From assembly GCA_900766195.1 (NCBI GenBank), contig CAAFUN010000116.1, positions 13,130 through 77,129 on the forward strand: DNA of 64,000 bases. Direction: 5' to 3'. This stretch comes from an uncultured Bacteroides sp. (GTDB lineage Bacteria; Bacteroidota; Bacteroidia; Bacteroidales; Bacteroidaceae). The notes under the pieces were generated by a model that was not told the DNA's origin, did no database searches, and saw only the letters and a program-made list of their open reading frames with translations. The position numbers and the translations under genes were made by a program. Shown here in pieces: positions 1-7,269 of this stretch (its first letter is position 1; every line of letters starts with the position of its first letter).

Positions 1-155
1 GCAGAAAAAGAAATATGGCATTTAATAGGCACCCTGAAATGAATTGCCTAGGGATTTCAATTCATCAGAATCAATTCTTGCAAAACAGAATAAACATTAT
101 TGCTACATATATTCAATTGTATTAAAACGAAAATCAATAAAAACAAGATTCAACA

Positions 156-746
156 ATGGAAATAATATCTAAAGCCCTCTTTTGGGTTGCAAACAGCCTT
201 CTGATACCAGATATAATTATCTTACTCTGCCTTTTTGCACGCAGTCTACTGCTTATCGGCTCGTTTTACAATCAGTTTATGACCAAACGCAAAAACGACA
301 AGAGGTTAAACGACTGTATCAAGAGCCTGACACCGGACACTGTGGATAATCTAAGGACAGCTTTACCCCAGCATGACAGTTCGCTTTTCGTTGGCTATCT
401 AAGGGATTTACTGAATAACCCTCCCAGCGAAGCATACTCAGATTACCTCATATCCAACTTTGAGAACGAAGCGGATAAAGATGTTTCCACATCCCGCCTG
501 TTGGCAAAGATGGGGCCTGTACTTGGTTTGATTGGAACATTGATCTCTATGAGTCCCGCTCTTGTGGGACTGTCTACCGGAGATATATCAGGAATGGCTT
601 ATAACATGCAGGTGGTATTTGCCACTACGGTAGTGGGTCTGGTTGTGTCGGCTGTAGGTTTGGTCACCTTGCAATACAAACAACGCTGGTATGGCAAAGA
701 CACCAACAACCTAGATTATGTATCTCGCATCCTGAATCAAAAGTAG
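156..746 (+). CDS. MotA/TolQ/ExbB-family proton channel protein
   Basis: A 196-residue inner-membrane protein. It has a hydrophobic N-terminal segment (about residues 8-38), a charged cytoplasmic stretch, and two closely spaced hydrophobic segments (about 115-175). The pattern around KMGPVLGLIGTLISMSPAL matches the conserved MotA/TolQ/ExbB core that lines a proton channel. Such proteins turn proton motive force into mechanical work on a partner. The next gene (DUF2149), 90 bases on, is the probable partner. From memory of Bacteroides gene order, this pair often follows a CobN-like gene in hemin uptake loci; the upstream gene lies outside the window, so that link is not shown here. The family is secure; the energised process is inferred. 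Confidence 0.85.
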   Translation: MEIISKALFWVANSLLIPDIIILLCLFARSLLLIGSFYNQFMTKRKNDKRLNDCIKSLTPDTVDNLRTALPQHDSSLFVGYLRDLLNNPPSEAYSDYLISNFENEADKDVSTSRLLAKMGPVLGLIGTLISMSPALVGLSTGDISGMAYNMQVVFATTVVGLVVSAVGLVTLQYKQRWYGKDTNNLDYVSRILNQK

Positions 747-836
747 TATTAAGAAAGTGAAGAGAAAAACTCTTGAAGCTTCTTATGCAAAAAGTAAGAG
801 TAAGAAACAGTCTATTTATCAAAAATAAAATGAAAT

Positions 837-1178
837 ATGAGAAGAGGACGCAGAAGCAGCATATTCTCCGGTAAAGGAGAAGACGATGATCCGTTAAGCG
901 TGGTAGTGAATCTTTTCGACGTAGCCATGGTATTTGCCGTTGCCCTAATGGTAGCAATGGCCACTCGATATCACATGACAGAGATATTCAGCAAGGAAGA
1001 CTTTACCATTGTGAAGAATCCTGGGAAAGAGAATATGGAGATTATCACCAAAGAGGGGCAGAAGATCAATAAATACACTCCGTCTGAGGATCAGAAGTCA
1101 CAAAACAATAAGAAAGGAAAGAAGATAGGCATAGCCTACGAATTGGAGAACGGCGAAATTATTTATGTACCCGAATAA
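837..1178 (+). CDS. DUF2149 protein, possible ExbD/TolR-like partner
   Basis: A 113-residue protein with a short basic and acidic N-terminus, one membrane segment (about residues 22-43) and a soluble C-terminal tail that would be periplasmic. It matches my memory of DUF2149. The membrane segment starts NLFDVAMVF, with an Asp at residue 28 placed like the essential proton-carrying Asp at the start of the ExbD/TolR helix. Together with the ExbB-type gene just upstream this suggests a two-part energy-transducing channel. The tail (IAYELENGEIIYVPE) is short compared with ExbD and has no obvious peptidoglycan-binding motif. The ExbD role is inference. Confidence 0.75.
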   Translation: MRRGRRSSIFSGKGEDDDPLSVVVNLFDVAMVFAVALMVAMATRYHMTEIFSKEDFTIVKNPGKENMEIITKEGQKINKYTPSEDQKSQNNKKGKKIGIAYELENGEIIYVPE

Positions 1179-1247
1179 ACATTTTCGTGCATTTCAGTTG
1201 TTTACCATAAAGACGAGTTCTTATGTTTAAAATCGGAAAAGACAGGT

Positions 1248-1859
1248 ATGAAACAAAGATATTCTTTATTAATTATCGGTATATCACTAGTATTATATAG
1301 CTTTGCAACGATACAGAAAGACAAATCATTTAATAGTAACAAGACTATGAACAAAGAAATATATCTGGCCGGAGGATGTTTCTGGGGCACTGAGCATTTC
1401 CTCAAACTGATTGGTGGAGTGGAAAGCACTCAGGTGGGATATGCCAACGGCAATATTACCAACCCTACTTATCAGCAGGTATGTACGGGCAAAACAAACT
1501 TTGCAGAAACGGTAAAGGTGGTATATGATCCCGAAAAGGTGGAGTTGAAACTTCTCCTCGAACTATACTTTAAAACGATAGACCCCACCAGCCTCAACCA
1601 ACAGGGACATGACAGAGGAACGCAATACCGCACCGGCATTTATTATACGGATCCGGCTGACGTATCTATTATTCAAACTGCAATAGCAGAAGTGCGTGCA
1701 CGCTATTCTTCTCCGGTTGTGGTAGAGGTTAAACCACTCGAGAACTTCTATAAAGCCGAAGAATATCATCAAGATTATCTGGACAAGAATCCCGGTGGTT
1801 ATTGTCATCTTGATCCATCACTCTTTTCATTGGCCAAGCAAGCTAATTCAGGCAAATAA
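1248..1859 (+). CDS. msrA: Peptide methionine sulfoxide reductase A
   Basis: MsrA reduces methionine-S-sulfoxide in proteins, using thioredoxin to recycle its cysteines. The hallmark GGCFWG motif is present with the catalytic Cys at residue 44, followed by VGYANG and EYHQDYLDKNPGGYC, all typical of the family. The N-terminal 20 residues (RYSLLIIGISLVLYSFA) are hydrophobic and resemble an export signal, so this copy may act in the periplasm. A second in-frame ATG at 1347 (residue 34, MNKEIYL) would give a cytosolic form; the upstream ATG is preferred because the hydrophobic segment is intact. No MsrB domain is fused. It is a stand-alone gene, 69 bases after the DUF2149 gene. Confidence 0.93.
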   Translation: MKQRYSLLIIGISLVLYSFATIQKDKSFNSNKTMNKEIYLAGGCFWGTEHFLKLIGGVESTQVGYANGNITNPTYQQVCTGKTNFAETVKVVYDPEKVELKLLLELYFKTIDPTSLNQQGHDRGTQYRTGIYYTDPADVSIIQTAIAEVRARYSSPVVVEVKPLENFYKAEEYHQDYLDKNPGGYCHLDPSLFSLAKQANSGK

Positions 1860-1996
1860 TGAATAGAAAATAACTTATGCAAAGCTATAAAAGAATGCTA
1901 TAGAGAATGCTGTCAGGAAACATTTTGAAGCCTTAAATATAGTAGAAGAGAGAATACCATCCATCTCTTTTTCGACAGAAAGTCCAAAAGAATAGA

Positions 1997-2878
1997 TTAA
2001 GTTGTAACACCCGCTACGATTTTCAGCAGATATCCTATAAGGAAACTCAATGCTGCAACAGAAAAGCTTAAAATGGCCATCTCAGTGAAACGACGCTTAA
2101 AGCTCTCATTCCTAGCCACAGCATAATAATAGTTGAAGAAGGCTATTATGAGTAACGCCATAAAAAGCATAAGCCCCAATGCCATAAGCGTATTGGTAAG
2201 CAGGACAAACGGCATAACTAATGCCACCACCGTAATGATATACGCTATTCCGGTATACAAAGCAGCTCTAGACGGATGTTTTGACGGATCCTTATCAGAT
2301 TTTGTGGACAAGTATTCAGACGATGCCATGGACAATGCCGCGGCAACTCCCGTAATACTACCCGTTAAAGCTATCAACTTTGTATCATTAAGTGCCAATG
2401 TAAAACCCGCCAACGCTCCAGTAAATTCCACCAAAGCATCATTCAACCCAAGAACAACGGAGCCCATATAGTTCAGACGTTCTTCATTGATCAATCCGAT
2501 GAGTTGCTGTTCATGCTTTTCCTCATCGCGAGCCATATCGGCAAAGTTTTCTAAATTTGAATACCGCAAATATACTTCGCTAACATCCTTTTCATTTCTT
2601 TCTAATTGGCGGGTTGCGAAAGTCAGACCCAAGAGACGTGCTAGCCATACATAAAAGAAAACTTGCAATGAACTGGGACCAATATCCACGCCAGTATATT
2701 CACGAAGAGCAAGATAATGTCTCCGTTCATCCGCAGCAATATTAAGCAATACGTCTTTATTCTTATTATCTTTTTCCACATCGGACAACCTTCGATAAAT
2801 GACTTCGGATGTAATCTCATCCTTCTGAAAAGTCAATAATTGTCTTATCAGCTCCTGACTATATGTATTTTCTTTCAT
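1997..2878 (-). CDS. VIT1/CCC1-family transporter with N-terminal ferritin-like domain
   Basis: A 293-residue protein in two parts. Residues 1 to about 135 form a rubrerythrin/ferritin-like helical domain with metal-ligand motifs (ADERRHY near residue 50, RDEEKHEQQL near 120). Residues from about 138 to the end form a VIT1/CCC1 membrane domain (NYMGSVVLGLNDALVEFTGA, then several membrane helices). The same fusion occurs in MbfA-type membrane ferritins, which export iron or manganese. The likely role is protection from excess ferrous iron. The substrate is not shown by the sequence. The gene is separated from the exporter upstream by a long hairpin, so it is probably its own transcript. Confidence 0.88.
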   Translation of the reverse strand: MKENTYSQELIRQLLTFQKDEITSEVIYRRLSDVEKDNKNKDVLLNIAADERRHYLALREYTGVDIGPSSLQVFFYVWLARLLGLTFATRQLERNEKDVSEVYLRYSNLENFADMARDEEKHEQQLIGLINEERLNYMGSVVLGLNDALVEFTGALAGFTLALNDTKLIALTGSITGVAAALSMASSEYLSTKSDKDPSKHPSRAALYTGIAYIITVVALVMPFVLLTNTLMALGLMLFMALLIIAFFNYYYAVARNESFKRRFTEMAILSFSVAALSFLIGYLLKIVAGVTT

Positions 2879-2988
2879 TCTATGTTAGTTTATCTCTGAA
2901 GAACTTCAACTAAATTGTTGAGTTCGCAAAATTATAAATAGAACAATTAGACAAAAGAGATGTTCACCCTTTAAAATAGAGATATAAG

Positions 2989-3051
2989 AGAGTGTTCCCT
3001 GAATATCCTGAGAGTTTTTATCAAACTTTCAGGATATTCAGGGAACACTCT
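2989..3051 (-). terminator. Long perfect hairpin, probable terminator of the AspT-type gene
   Basis: A 23-base arm (2989-3011) is matched exactly by its complement (3029-3051). The stem goes on inward through one G-U pair and five more base pairs, so about 29 pairs close a 5-base loop. It begins 23 bases after the stop codon of the minus-strand exporter. Downstream on that strand the sequence is only moderately T-rich, so it could also act as an RNA-stabilising end or an insulator from the VIT gene. Confidence 0.65.
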
Positions 3052-3073
3052 TCTATATAACAAGCTTAAAAAG

Positions 3074-4765
3074 CTAAGCTAGCGAAAGTATCAATATTTG
3101 TGCAGTCAACACGCGCAAAAACATGGTTAACGGATAAACCGTAGCATACCCTACTGCGGGTGCATCGGTAGATGTAAGTTCATTAGAATAGGCCAAAGCA
3201 GGAGGATCAGTCATTGATCCGGATAACACACCGGCCAAAGTATAATAGTTGAGTTTAAAGGCGTACCGTCCTATCAAGCCTGCTAGAAGCAAAGGAACAA
3301 CAGTAATGATTACACCATACCCTATCCAAACGTAGCCTCCTTTATGAACAATGGTATCAATAAAGCCTTCACCGGCACCTAATCCCACACAAGCAAGGAA
3401 AATGGCGATACCGATTTCACGGAGCATCAAGTTGGCACTCATTGTAGTATAAGTAATAAGCTTATATTTCGGTCCGAAACGGCTTATTAGGATAGACACT
3501 ATAAGCGGACCACCGGCAAGTCCCAACTTAACAGGTTGCGGAATGCCTGGGAAAGCAAAAGGTATACTACCAAGTATACATCCCAATGCAATACCAAGGA
3601 AAATAGGAATAAGATTAGGATGATCCAGACGTTTCATCGAATTACCCAATACCTTTTCGGCATGTCCTACAGCCAATTCGCTACCCACGACAGTAACACG
3701 GTCGCCCATTTGTAGTTGTAGTTGCGGAGAAGCCACCAGATCCACTCCCGAACGATTAACACGGGTAACGCTGGCTCCAAAGTTATTACGTATCTTCAAC
3801 TGTGATAATGTTTTGCCATTTAACTCCGGCTTTGTGATCAAAATACGACGCGAGATAAGCTTGTCATTAAGCTGTTCCCACTCTATATTGACTTGTTTGC
3901 CAAAGAAAGCTGCAATAGCCTCTATGTCTTTAGGGTTAGAAATCAACAATATTTCATCATCAAGATGAAGTACTGTATCGGAGTTAACCAATTCTGTCAC
4001 TTTATCACCGTCATTATGACGGATACGCGAAATCACAAACTGACGATTCACTAACGGACGAACCTCTTTTACCCGTTTGCCATCTATGGCCTCGTTACGA
4101 ATTTCGAGTGATATAGGTCTGACAGTGAGTTCTTGTAAATGTCCCAGTCCACTCTCAGCATCATCTTCTTCTTTCTTAGTATTTACACGGAAAATATACT
4201 TCAATGCCAACAGAGAGAGAATAATACCAACCACACCAAGAGGATAAGCAACAGCGTATCCCAACGCTATTTCGGGGGCATCTACTCCATTCAAATCACT
4301 GTTGGCCTGCTGTGCGGCACCCAAACCGGGGGTATTGGTTACAGCACCCGAAAGGATACCAACCATTGTAGTTATAGGTATTCCGGTAACAAAATGCAGC
4401 ACTACAGTAATTGCCACACCAATGAAAACTACCAGCATGGCAATGACATTGAGCGTGAGGCCTCCTTTCTTAAATGCGGAAAAGAAACCGGGACCAACCT
4501 GCAAACCAATAGAGTAAACAAACAAGATCAATCCGAACTCCTTCATAAAGTGAAGCAAGTGTTCATCGAGATTCATATTGAAATGCCCAAATACGATACC
4601 GACAAAAAGTATCCACGTCACTCCCAAAGATATTCCGGCTACTTTAATTTTAGCCAACATGATGCCAAAAGCAATCACTAACGAGAGAATAAGCACGGAG
4701 TGAGCTACTCCACCTCCCCAGAGATTGGGGTATCCCTCAAACATATTACTGAAGAACTCTAACAT
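3074..4765 (-). CDS. AspT/YidE/YbjL-family exporter with two TrkA-C (RCK_C) domains
   Basis: A 563-residue membrane protein. Five or so N-terminal helices (residues 15-190) and a similar C-terminal set (about 385-563) flank two cytosolic RCK_C-type domains (about 205-290 and 295-375). Both membrane halves carry the duplicated signature: GAVTNTPGLGAA in the first and GSMTDPPALAYS in the second. This is the aspartate:alanine exchanger (AAE) family, which includes AspT and the corynebacterial succinate exporter SucE1. The substrate cannot be read from sequence; a dicarboxylate or amino acid is expected. It lies about 135 bases downstream of a cobalamin riboswitch on the same strand, with no gene between, so it is probably expressed when B12 is scarce. 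Confidence 0.88.
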   Translation of the reverse strand: MLEFFSNMFEGYPNLWGGGVAHSVLILSLVIAFGIMLAKIKVAGISLGVTWILFVGIVFGHFNMNLDEHLLHFMKEFGLILFVYSIGLQVGPGFFSAFKKGGLTLNVIAMLVVFIGVAITVVLHFVTGIPITTMVGILSGAVTNTPGLGAAQQANSDLNGVDAPEIALGYAVAYPLGVVGIILSLLALKYIFRVNTKKEEDDAESGLGHLQELTVRPISLEIRNEAIDGKRVKEVRPLVNRQFVISRIRHNDGDKVTELVNSDTVLHLDDEILLISNPKDIEAIAAFFGKQVNIEWEQLNDKLISRRILITKPELNGKTLSQLKIRNNFGASVTRVNRSGVDLVASPQLQLQMGDRVTVVGSELAVGHAEKVLGNSMKRLDHPNLIPIFLGIALGCILGSIPFAFPGIPQPVKLGLAGGPLIVSILISRFGPKYKLITYTTMSANLMLREIGIAIFLACVGLGAGEGFIDTIVHKGGYVWIGYGVIITVVPLLLAGLIGRYAFKLNYYTLAGVLSGSMTDPPALAYSNELTSTDAPAVGYATVYPLTMFLRVLTAQILILSLA

Positions 4766-4899
4766 AAATTATAATTATTACTTTTTACTAATTCTCATAA
4801 TATCACAACATAACACTGTAATATCGACATCAAAAGGTCGTATCACAATACAACATACCCTTTTGCGAGTATGTCGTCTCTTTTGAAAGATTAAACAAG

Positions 4900-5122
4900 G
4901 TTTTCACCCGGCTGTTCCTTCTAACCCACGAGCAGGAATAACCTCAGCTGAACGGCAGGTCTTCTGACTGACTCCTTTTCTGACTCCTTCCCGGCATTAA
5001 TCCAGCCAGTGGATAAAGTTTTTATCAGAAAGTTTAGAGAGCTTCACAGCAGCGGGACTGTACGGGACTCACACCCGATTCCCTTTTAATTCAAATGGTC
5101 GAAACAGCCATTCGAAACCTAT
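4900..5122 (-). ncRNA. Cobalamin riboswitch (leader of the AspT-type exporter)
   Basis: Read on the minus strand, the conserved cobalamin riboswitch blocks appear in order. These are AAAAGGGAA with a GGTGTGAGTCCCGTAC loop and CCGCTGCTGTGAAG (5087-5043), GCCACTGG (5012-5005), the B12 box AGTCAGAAGACCTGCCG (4969-4953) and CCGGGTGAAAA (4911-4901). A TAnnTTTG box lies just upstream. Between the aptamer and the ATG at 4765, a hairpin ACATAC...GTATGT may be part of the expression platform. Binding of adenosylcobalamin normally switches such genes off. Confidence 0.93.
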
Positions 5123-5128
5123 TCGCAG

Positions 5129-5136
5129 CAAAGATA
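5129..5136 (-). promoter_or_regulatory. Bacteroidetes -7 promoter box for the B12-riboswitch/exporter transcript
   Basis: On the minus strand this is TATCTTTG, an exact TAnnTTTG match. It is placed so that transcription would start at about 5122, the first base of the riboswitch aptamer. Confidence 0.6.
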
Positions 5137-5345
5137 AGAATAAAAAGCAGTACATCATAATAAACCCAAGACAAGAAAAAGGGTATGTCGGAGTTTTTTT
5201 CAGCAGTAGTTTTTTGTTTGTAATATGTTTCTTATTAGTGCAATGCAAATAGTGATGTGAAGTCAGCATAATATTAGAACAATTTGTGTTATTTACCCCA
5301 GTAAAACAACCACCAATCACTTGACGTTCACTATCGCAAAAACAC
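5137..5345. other. Intergenic stretch without recognisable gene
   Basis: About 210 AT-rich bases between the exporter promoter and the 22-bp repeat array. Short open frames here lack ribosome binding sites and family signatures. Nothing else was recognised. Confidence 0.5.
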
Positions 5346-5499
5346 ATCATCTATTTGCCCTCAACGCATCATCTGTTCGTACTCAACACATCATCTATTT
5401 GCCCCGGACAAATCATCTGTTTGGGCTGGGTAAATCATCTGTTTACCTAGGGCATAGAAACAATTTGCCCCGGGCAATAAAGAATATAGCCCGGGGCAA
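5346..5499. repeat. 22-bp-period tandem repeat array (seven degenerate units)
   Basis: ATCATCT recurs at 5346, 5368, 5390, 5412 and 5434, exactly 22 bases apart. Two further 22-base units at 5456 and 5478 keep the second half (TTGCCCCGGGCAA type) but lose the ATCATCT part. Several units are self-complementary around their GC-rich centre, for example ATTTG...CAAAT in unit three and TTGCCCCGGGCAA in unit six. The array lies between the 3' end of the aldolase gene and the promoter of the riboswitch-exporter transcript. Function unknown. Confidence 0.85.
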
Positions 5500-5644
5500 A
5501 AAGATGAGTATCCATAAGTGTGCACGAAACCATTGCGTGCAGCAATATTAAGAACTTCCTACTGATTTGTTTTCACAATTTGTACATGCATACAACTTTA
5601 CTTAGAAAACAAAACTTCATGAAGTCTAAAGCATCTGGTCTAAA

Positions 5645-6703
5645 TCAAGCCAAAGTAATCTCTTTATCCAGATAAACATCCTGAATGGTCTGAATCAATT
5701 CTACTCCATCCTTCATTGGTTTCTGGAATGCCTTACGTCCGCAAATCAAACCCATACCACCAGCTCTCTTATTGACAACTGCGGTATAAACAGCATCTTT
5801 CAAGTCACTAGCTCCGTGAGATTCACCTCCCGAATTAATCAGCCCTACTCTGCCCATATAGCCGTTGGCTACCTGATAACGACAAAGATCAATAGGATGA
5901 TCGGTAGTGAGCTTGTCATACATGGCCGGACTACTCTTAGCAAACTTAATTGCAGTAAAGCCACCATTATTAGTTGGCAATTTCTGCTTTACAATATCTG
6001 CTTTAATTGTCACTCCCAAGTGATTGGCCTGACCGGTAAGGTCGGCAGCGCTATGATAATCCACGCCGTCTTTCTTAAAGTGGTCGTTTCTTAAATAACA
6101 CCACAAGATTGTTGCCATACCCAATTCATGAGCATATTCAAAAGCTTCGGCCACTTCTACAATTTGTCGACGGCTCTCTTCCGAACCGAAGTAGATAGTA
6201 GCACCCACAGCTGCTGCACCCAAGTTCCAAGCTTCTTTAATTGTACCAAACATAATTTGATTGTACGAATTTGGATAAGTAAGCAGCTCGTTATGATTGA
6301 TTTTCACCACAAAAGGAATCTTATGGGCATATTTACGTGCTACAGAAGCCAACACACCATAAGTGGTAGCCACCGCATTACAATCAGCCTCCATAGCCAA
6401 TTTAATAATATTCTCAGGATCAAAATAAAGAGGATTGGGTGCAAAAGAAGCGCCGGCTGTATGCTCAATACCTTGGTCTACGGGTAAAATAGAAACATAC
6501 CCTGTACCCCCAAGACGTCCATGACCGAAAATACGTTGCAGATTATTCAATGTCGGAATAGTCCTATCGGAATCAATCCAAAGCCGATCAATCACATCCG
6601 GACCAGGAGCGTGGATAAGAGATTTATCAATTGATTGACTTACATGTTTCAGTAGATAATCACTCTGGTCACCCAACAATTGTACTATTTTAGAATGTGC
6701 CAT
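5645..6703 (-). CDS. fbaB: Class I fructose-bisphosphate aldolase (DhnA/FbaB type)
   Basis: A 352-residue soluble enzyme that cleaves fructose-1,6-bisphosphate to glyceraldehyde-3-phosphate and dihydroxyacetone phosphate through a Schiff-base lysine. Seen in the sequence: GTGYVSILPVDQGIEH near residue 65, typical of the DhnA-type TIM barrel; FVVKINHNE; GAAAVGATIYFGS; and TIKADIVKQKLP, where the Schiff-base Lys is expected. Length fits the longer bacterial class I form. It is single-gene, with about 230 bases of its own upstream region before the divergent nrdD promoter. No control element was recognised. Confidence 0.92.
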   Translation of the reverse strand: MAHSKIVQLLGDQSDYLLKHVSQSIDKSLIHAPGPDVIDRLWIDSDRTIPTLNNLQRIFGHGRLGGTGYVSILPVDQGIEHTAGASFAPNPLYFDPENIIKLAMEADCNAVATTYGVLASVARKYAHKIPFVVKINHNELLTYPNSYNQIMFGTIKEAWNLGAAAVGATIYFGSEESRRQIVEVAEAFEYAHELGMATILWCYLRNDHFKKDGVDYHSAADLTGQANHLGVTIKADIVKQKLPTNNGGFTAIKFAKSSPAMYDKLTTDHPIDLCRYQVANGYMGRVGLINSGGESHGASDLKDAVYTAVVNKRAGGMGLICGRKAFQKPMKDGVELIQTIQDVYLDKEITLA

Positions 6704-6932
6704 AACTATTTATTTTTTAGTGTTTAGTATTAACGTCTGTCGCAGAAAATAAGTTCTTTAGATTACATATTTTAAACAAAACAAGAAAGAGATGTACTTT
6801 TCTGTAATCCAATCATAGTCAAGTCACCCTTTTGTTAGTGTCACACAACAAGTTACCTTACTTCGTTCAAAATAGAGTTCTTTTTTTGCTTATAATTTTG
6901 CTTTATACTTACTGAAATATAAATTTAATTTC

Positions 6933-6940
6933 TAACTTTG
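6933..6940 (+). promoter_or_regulatory. -7 promoter box for the riboswitch/nrdDG transcript
   Basis: TAACTTTG fits TAnnTTTG exactly and sits just before the first helix of the cobalamin riboswitch, giving a predicted start near 6946. Confidence 0.6.
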
Positions 6941-6944
6941 TGAG

Positions 6945-7170
6945 CGGCATAGGTTTCGCAACCATCATCAAGATAGTTTAGAATTAAAAGGGAATCCTGT
7001 GAAAATCAGGGACTATCCCCGTAGCTGTAAATTTCATCCACATAAAAGTGAAGATATTGTTTCAATGTTCATAAGCCACTGATTATTAACAATCGGGAAG
7101 GTATTGAAACAGAAATGAGTCAGAAGACCTGCCTTGCCATTACAGTCGTTCATGGCTTTCGGGTGAAAAG
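6945..7170 (+). ncRNA. Cobalamin riboswitch (leader of nrdDG)
   Basis: The ordered blocks are AAAAGGGAATCCTGTGAAAA (6986-7005), CCCCGTAGCTGTAA (7017-7030), GCCACTG (7075-7081), the B12 box AGTCAGAAGACCTGCC (7118-7133) and CGGGTGAAA (7160-7168). It lies 100 bases upstream of nrdD. B12 control of a B12-independent ribonucleotide reductase is an established arrangement in bacteria that also carry the B12-dependent class II enzyme NrdJ. That enzyme is not in this window. Confidence 0.93.
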
Positions 7171-7269
7171 CAATAGAATGTATCAACTATCGATTCATTT
7201 TATTACCGTATGCTTCAGATTGTCATATATGAGTATTGACAATGTATTATATTTTGATTATTTAATATT

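Noticed and set aside
1..42. 3' end of an upstream gene (frame ending at 42, or another at 25)
   Set aside because: Only about a dozen codons are inside the window and neither frame shows a recognisable ending. A CobN-like gene might be expected there but is not shown.
5346..5499. CRISPR-like repeat array
   Set aside because: The units are contiguous with a 22-base period and no unique spacers, and no cas genes are near. It is a tandem repeat.
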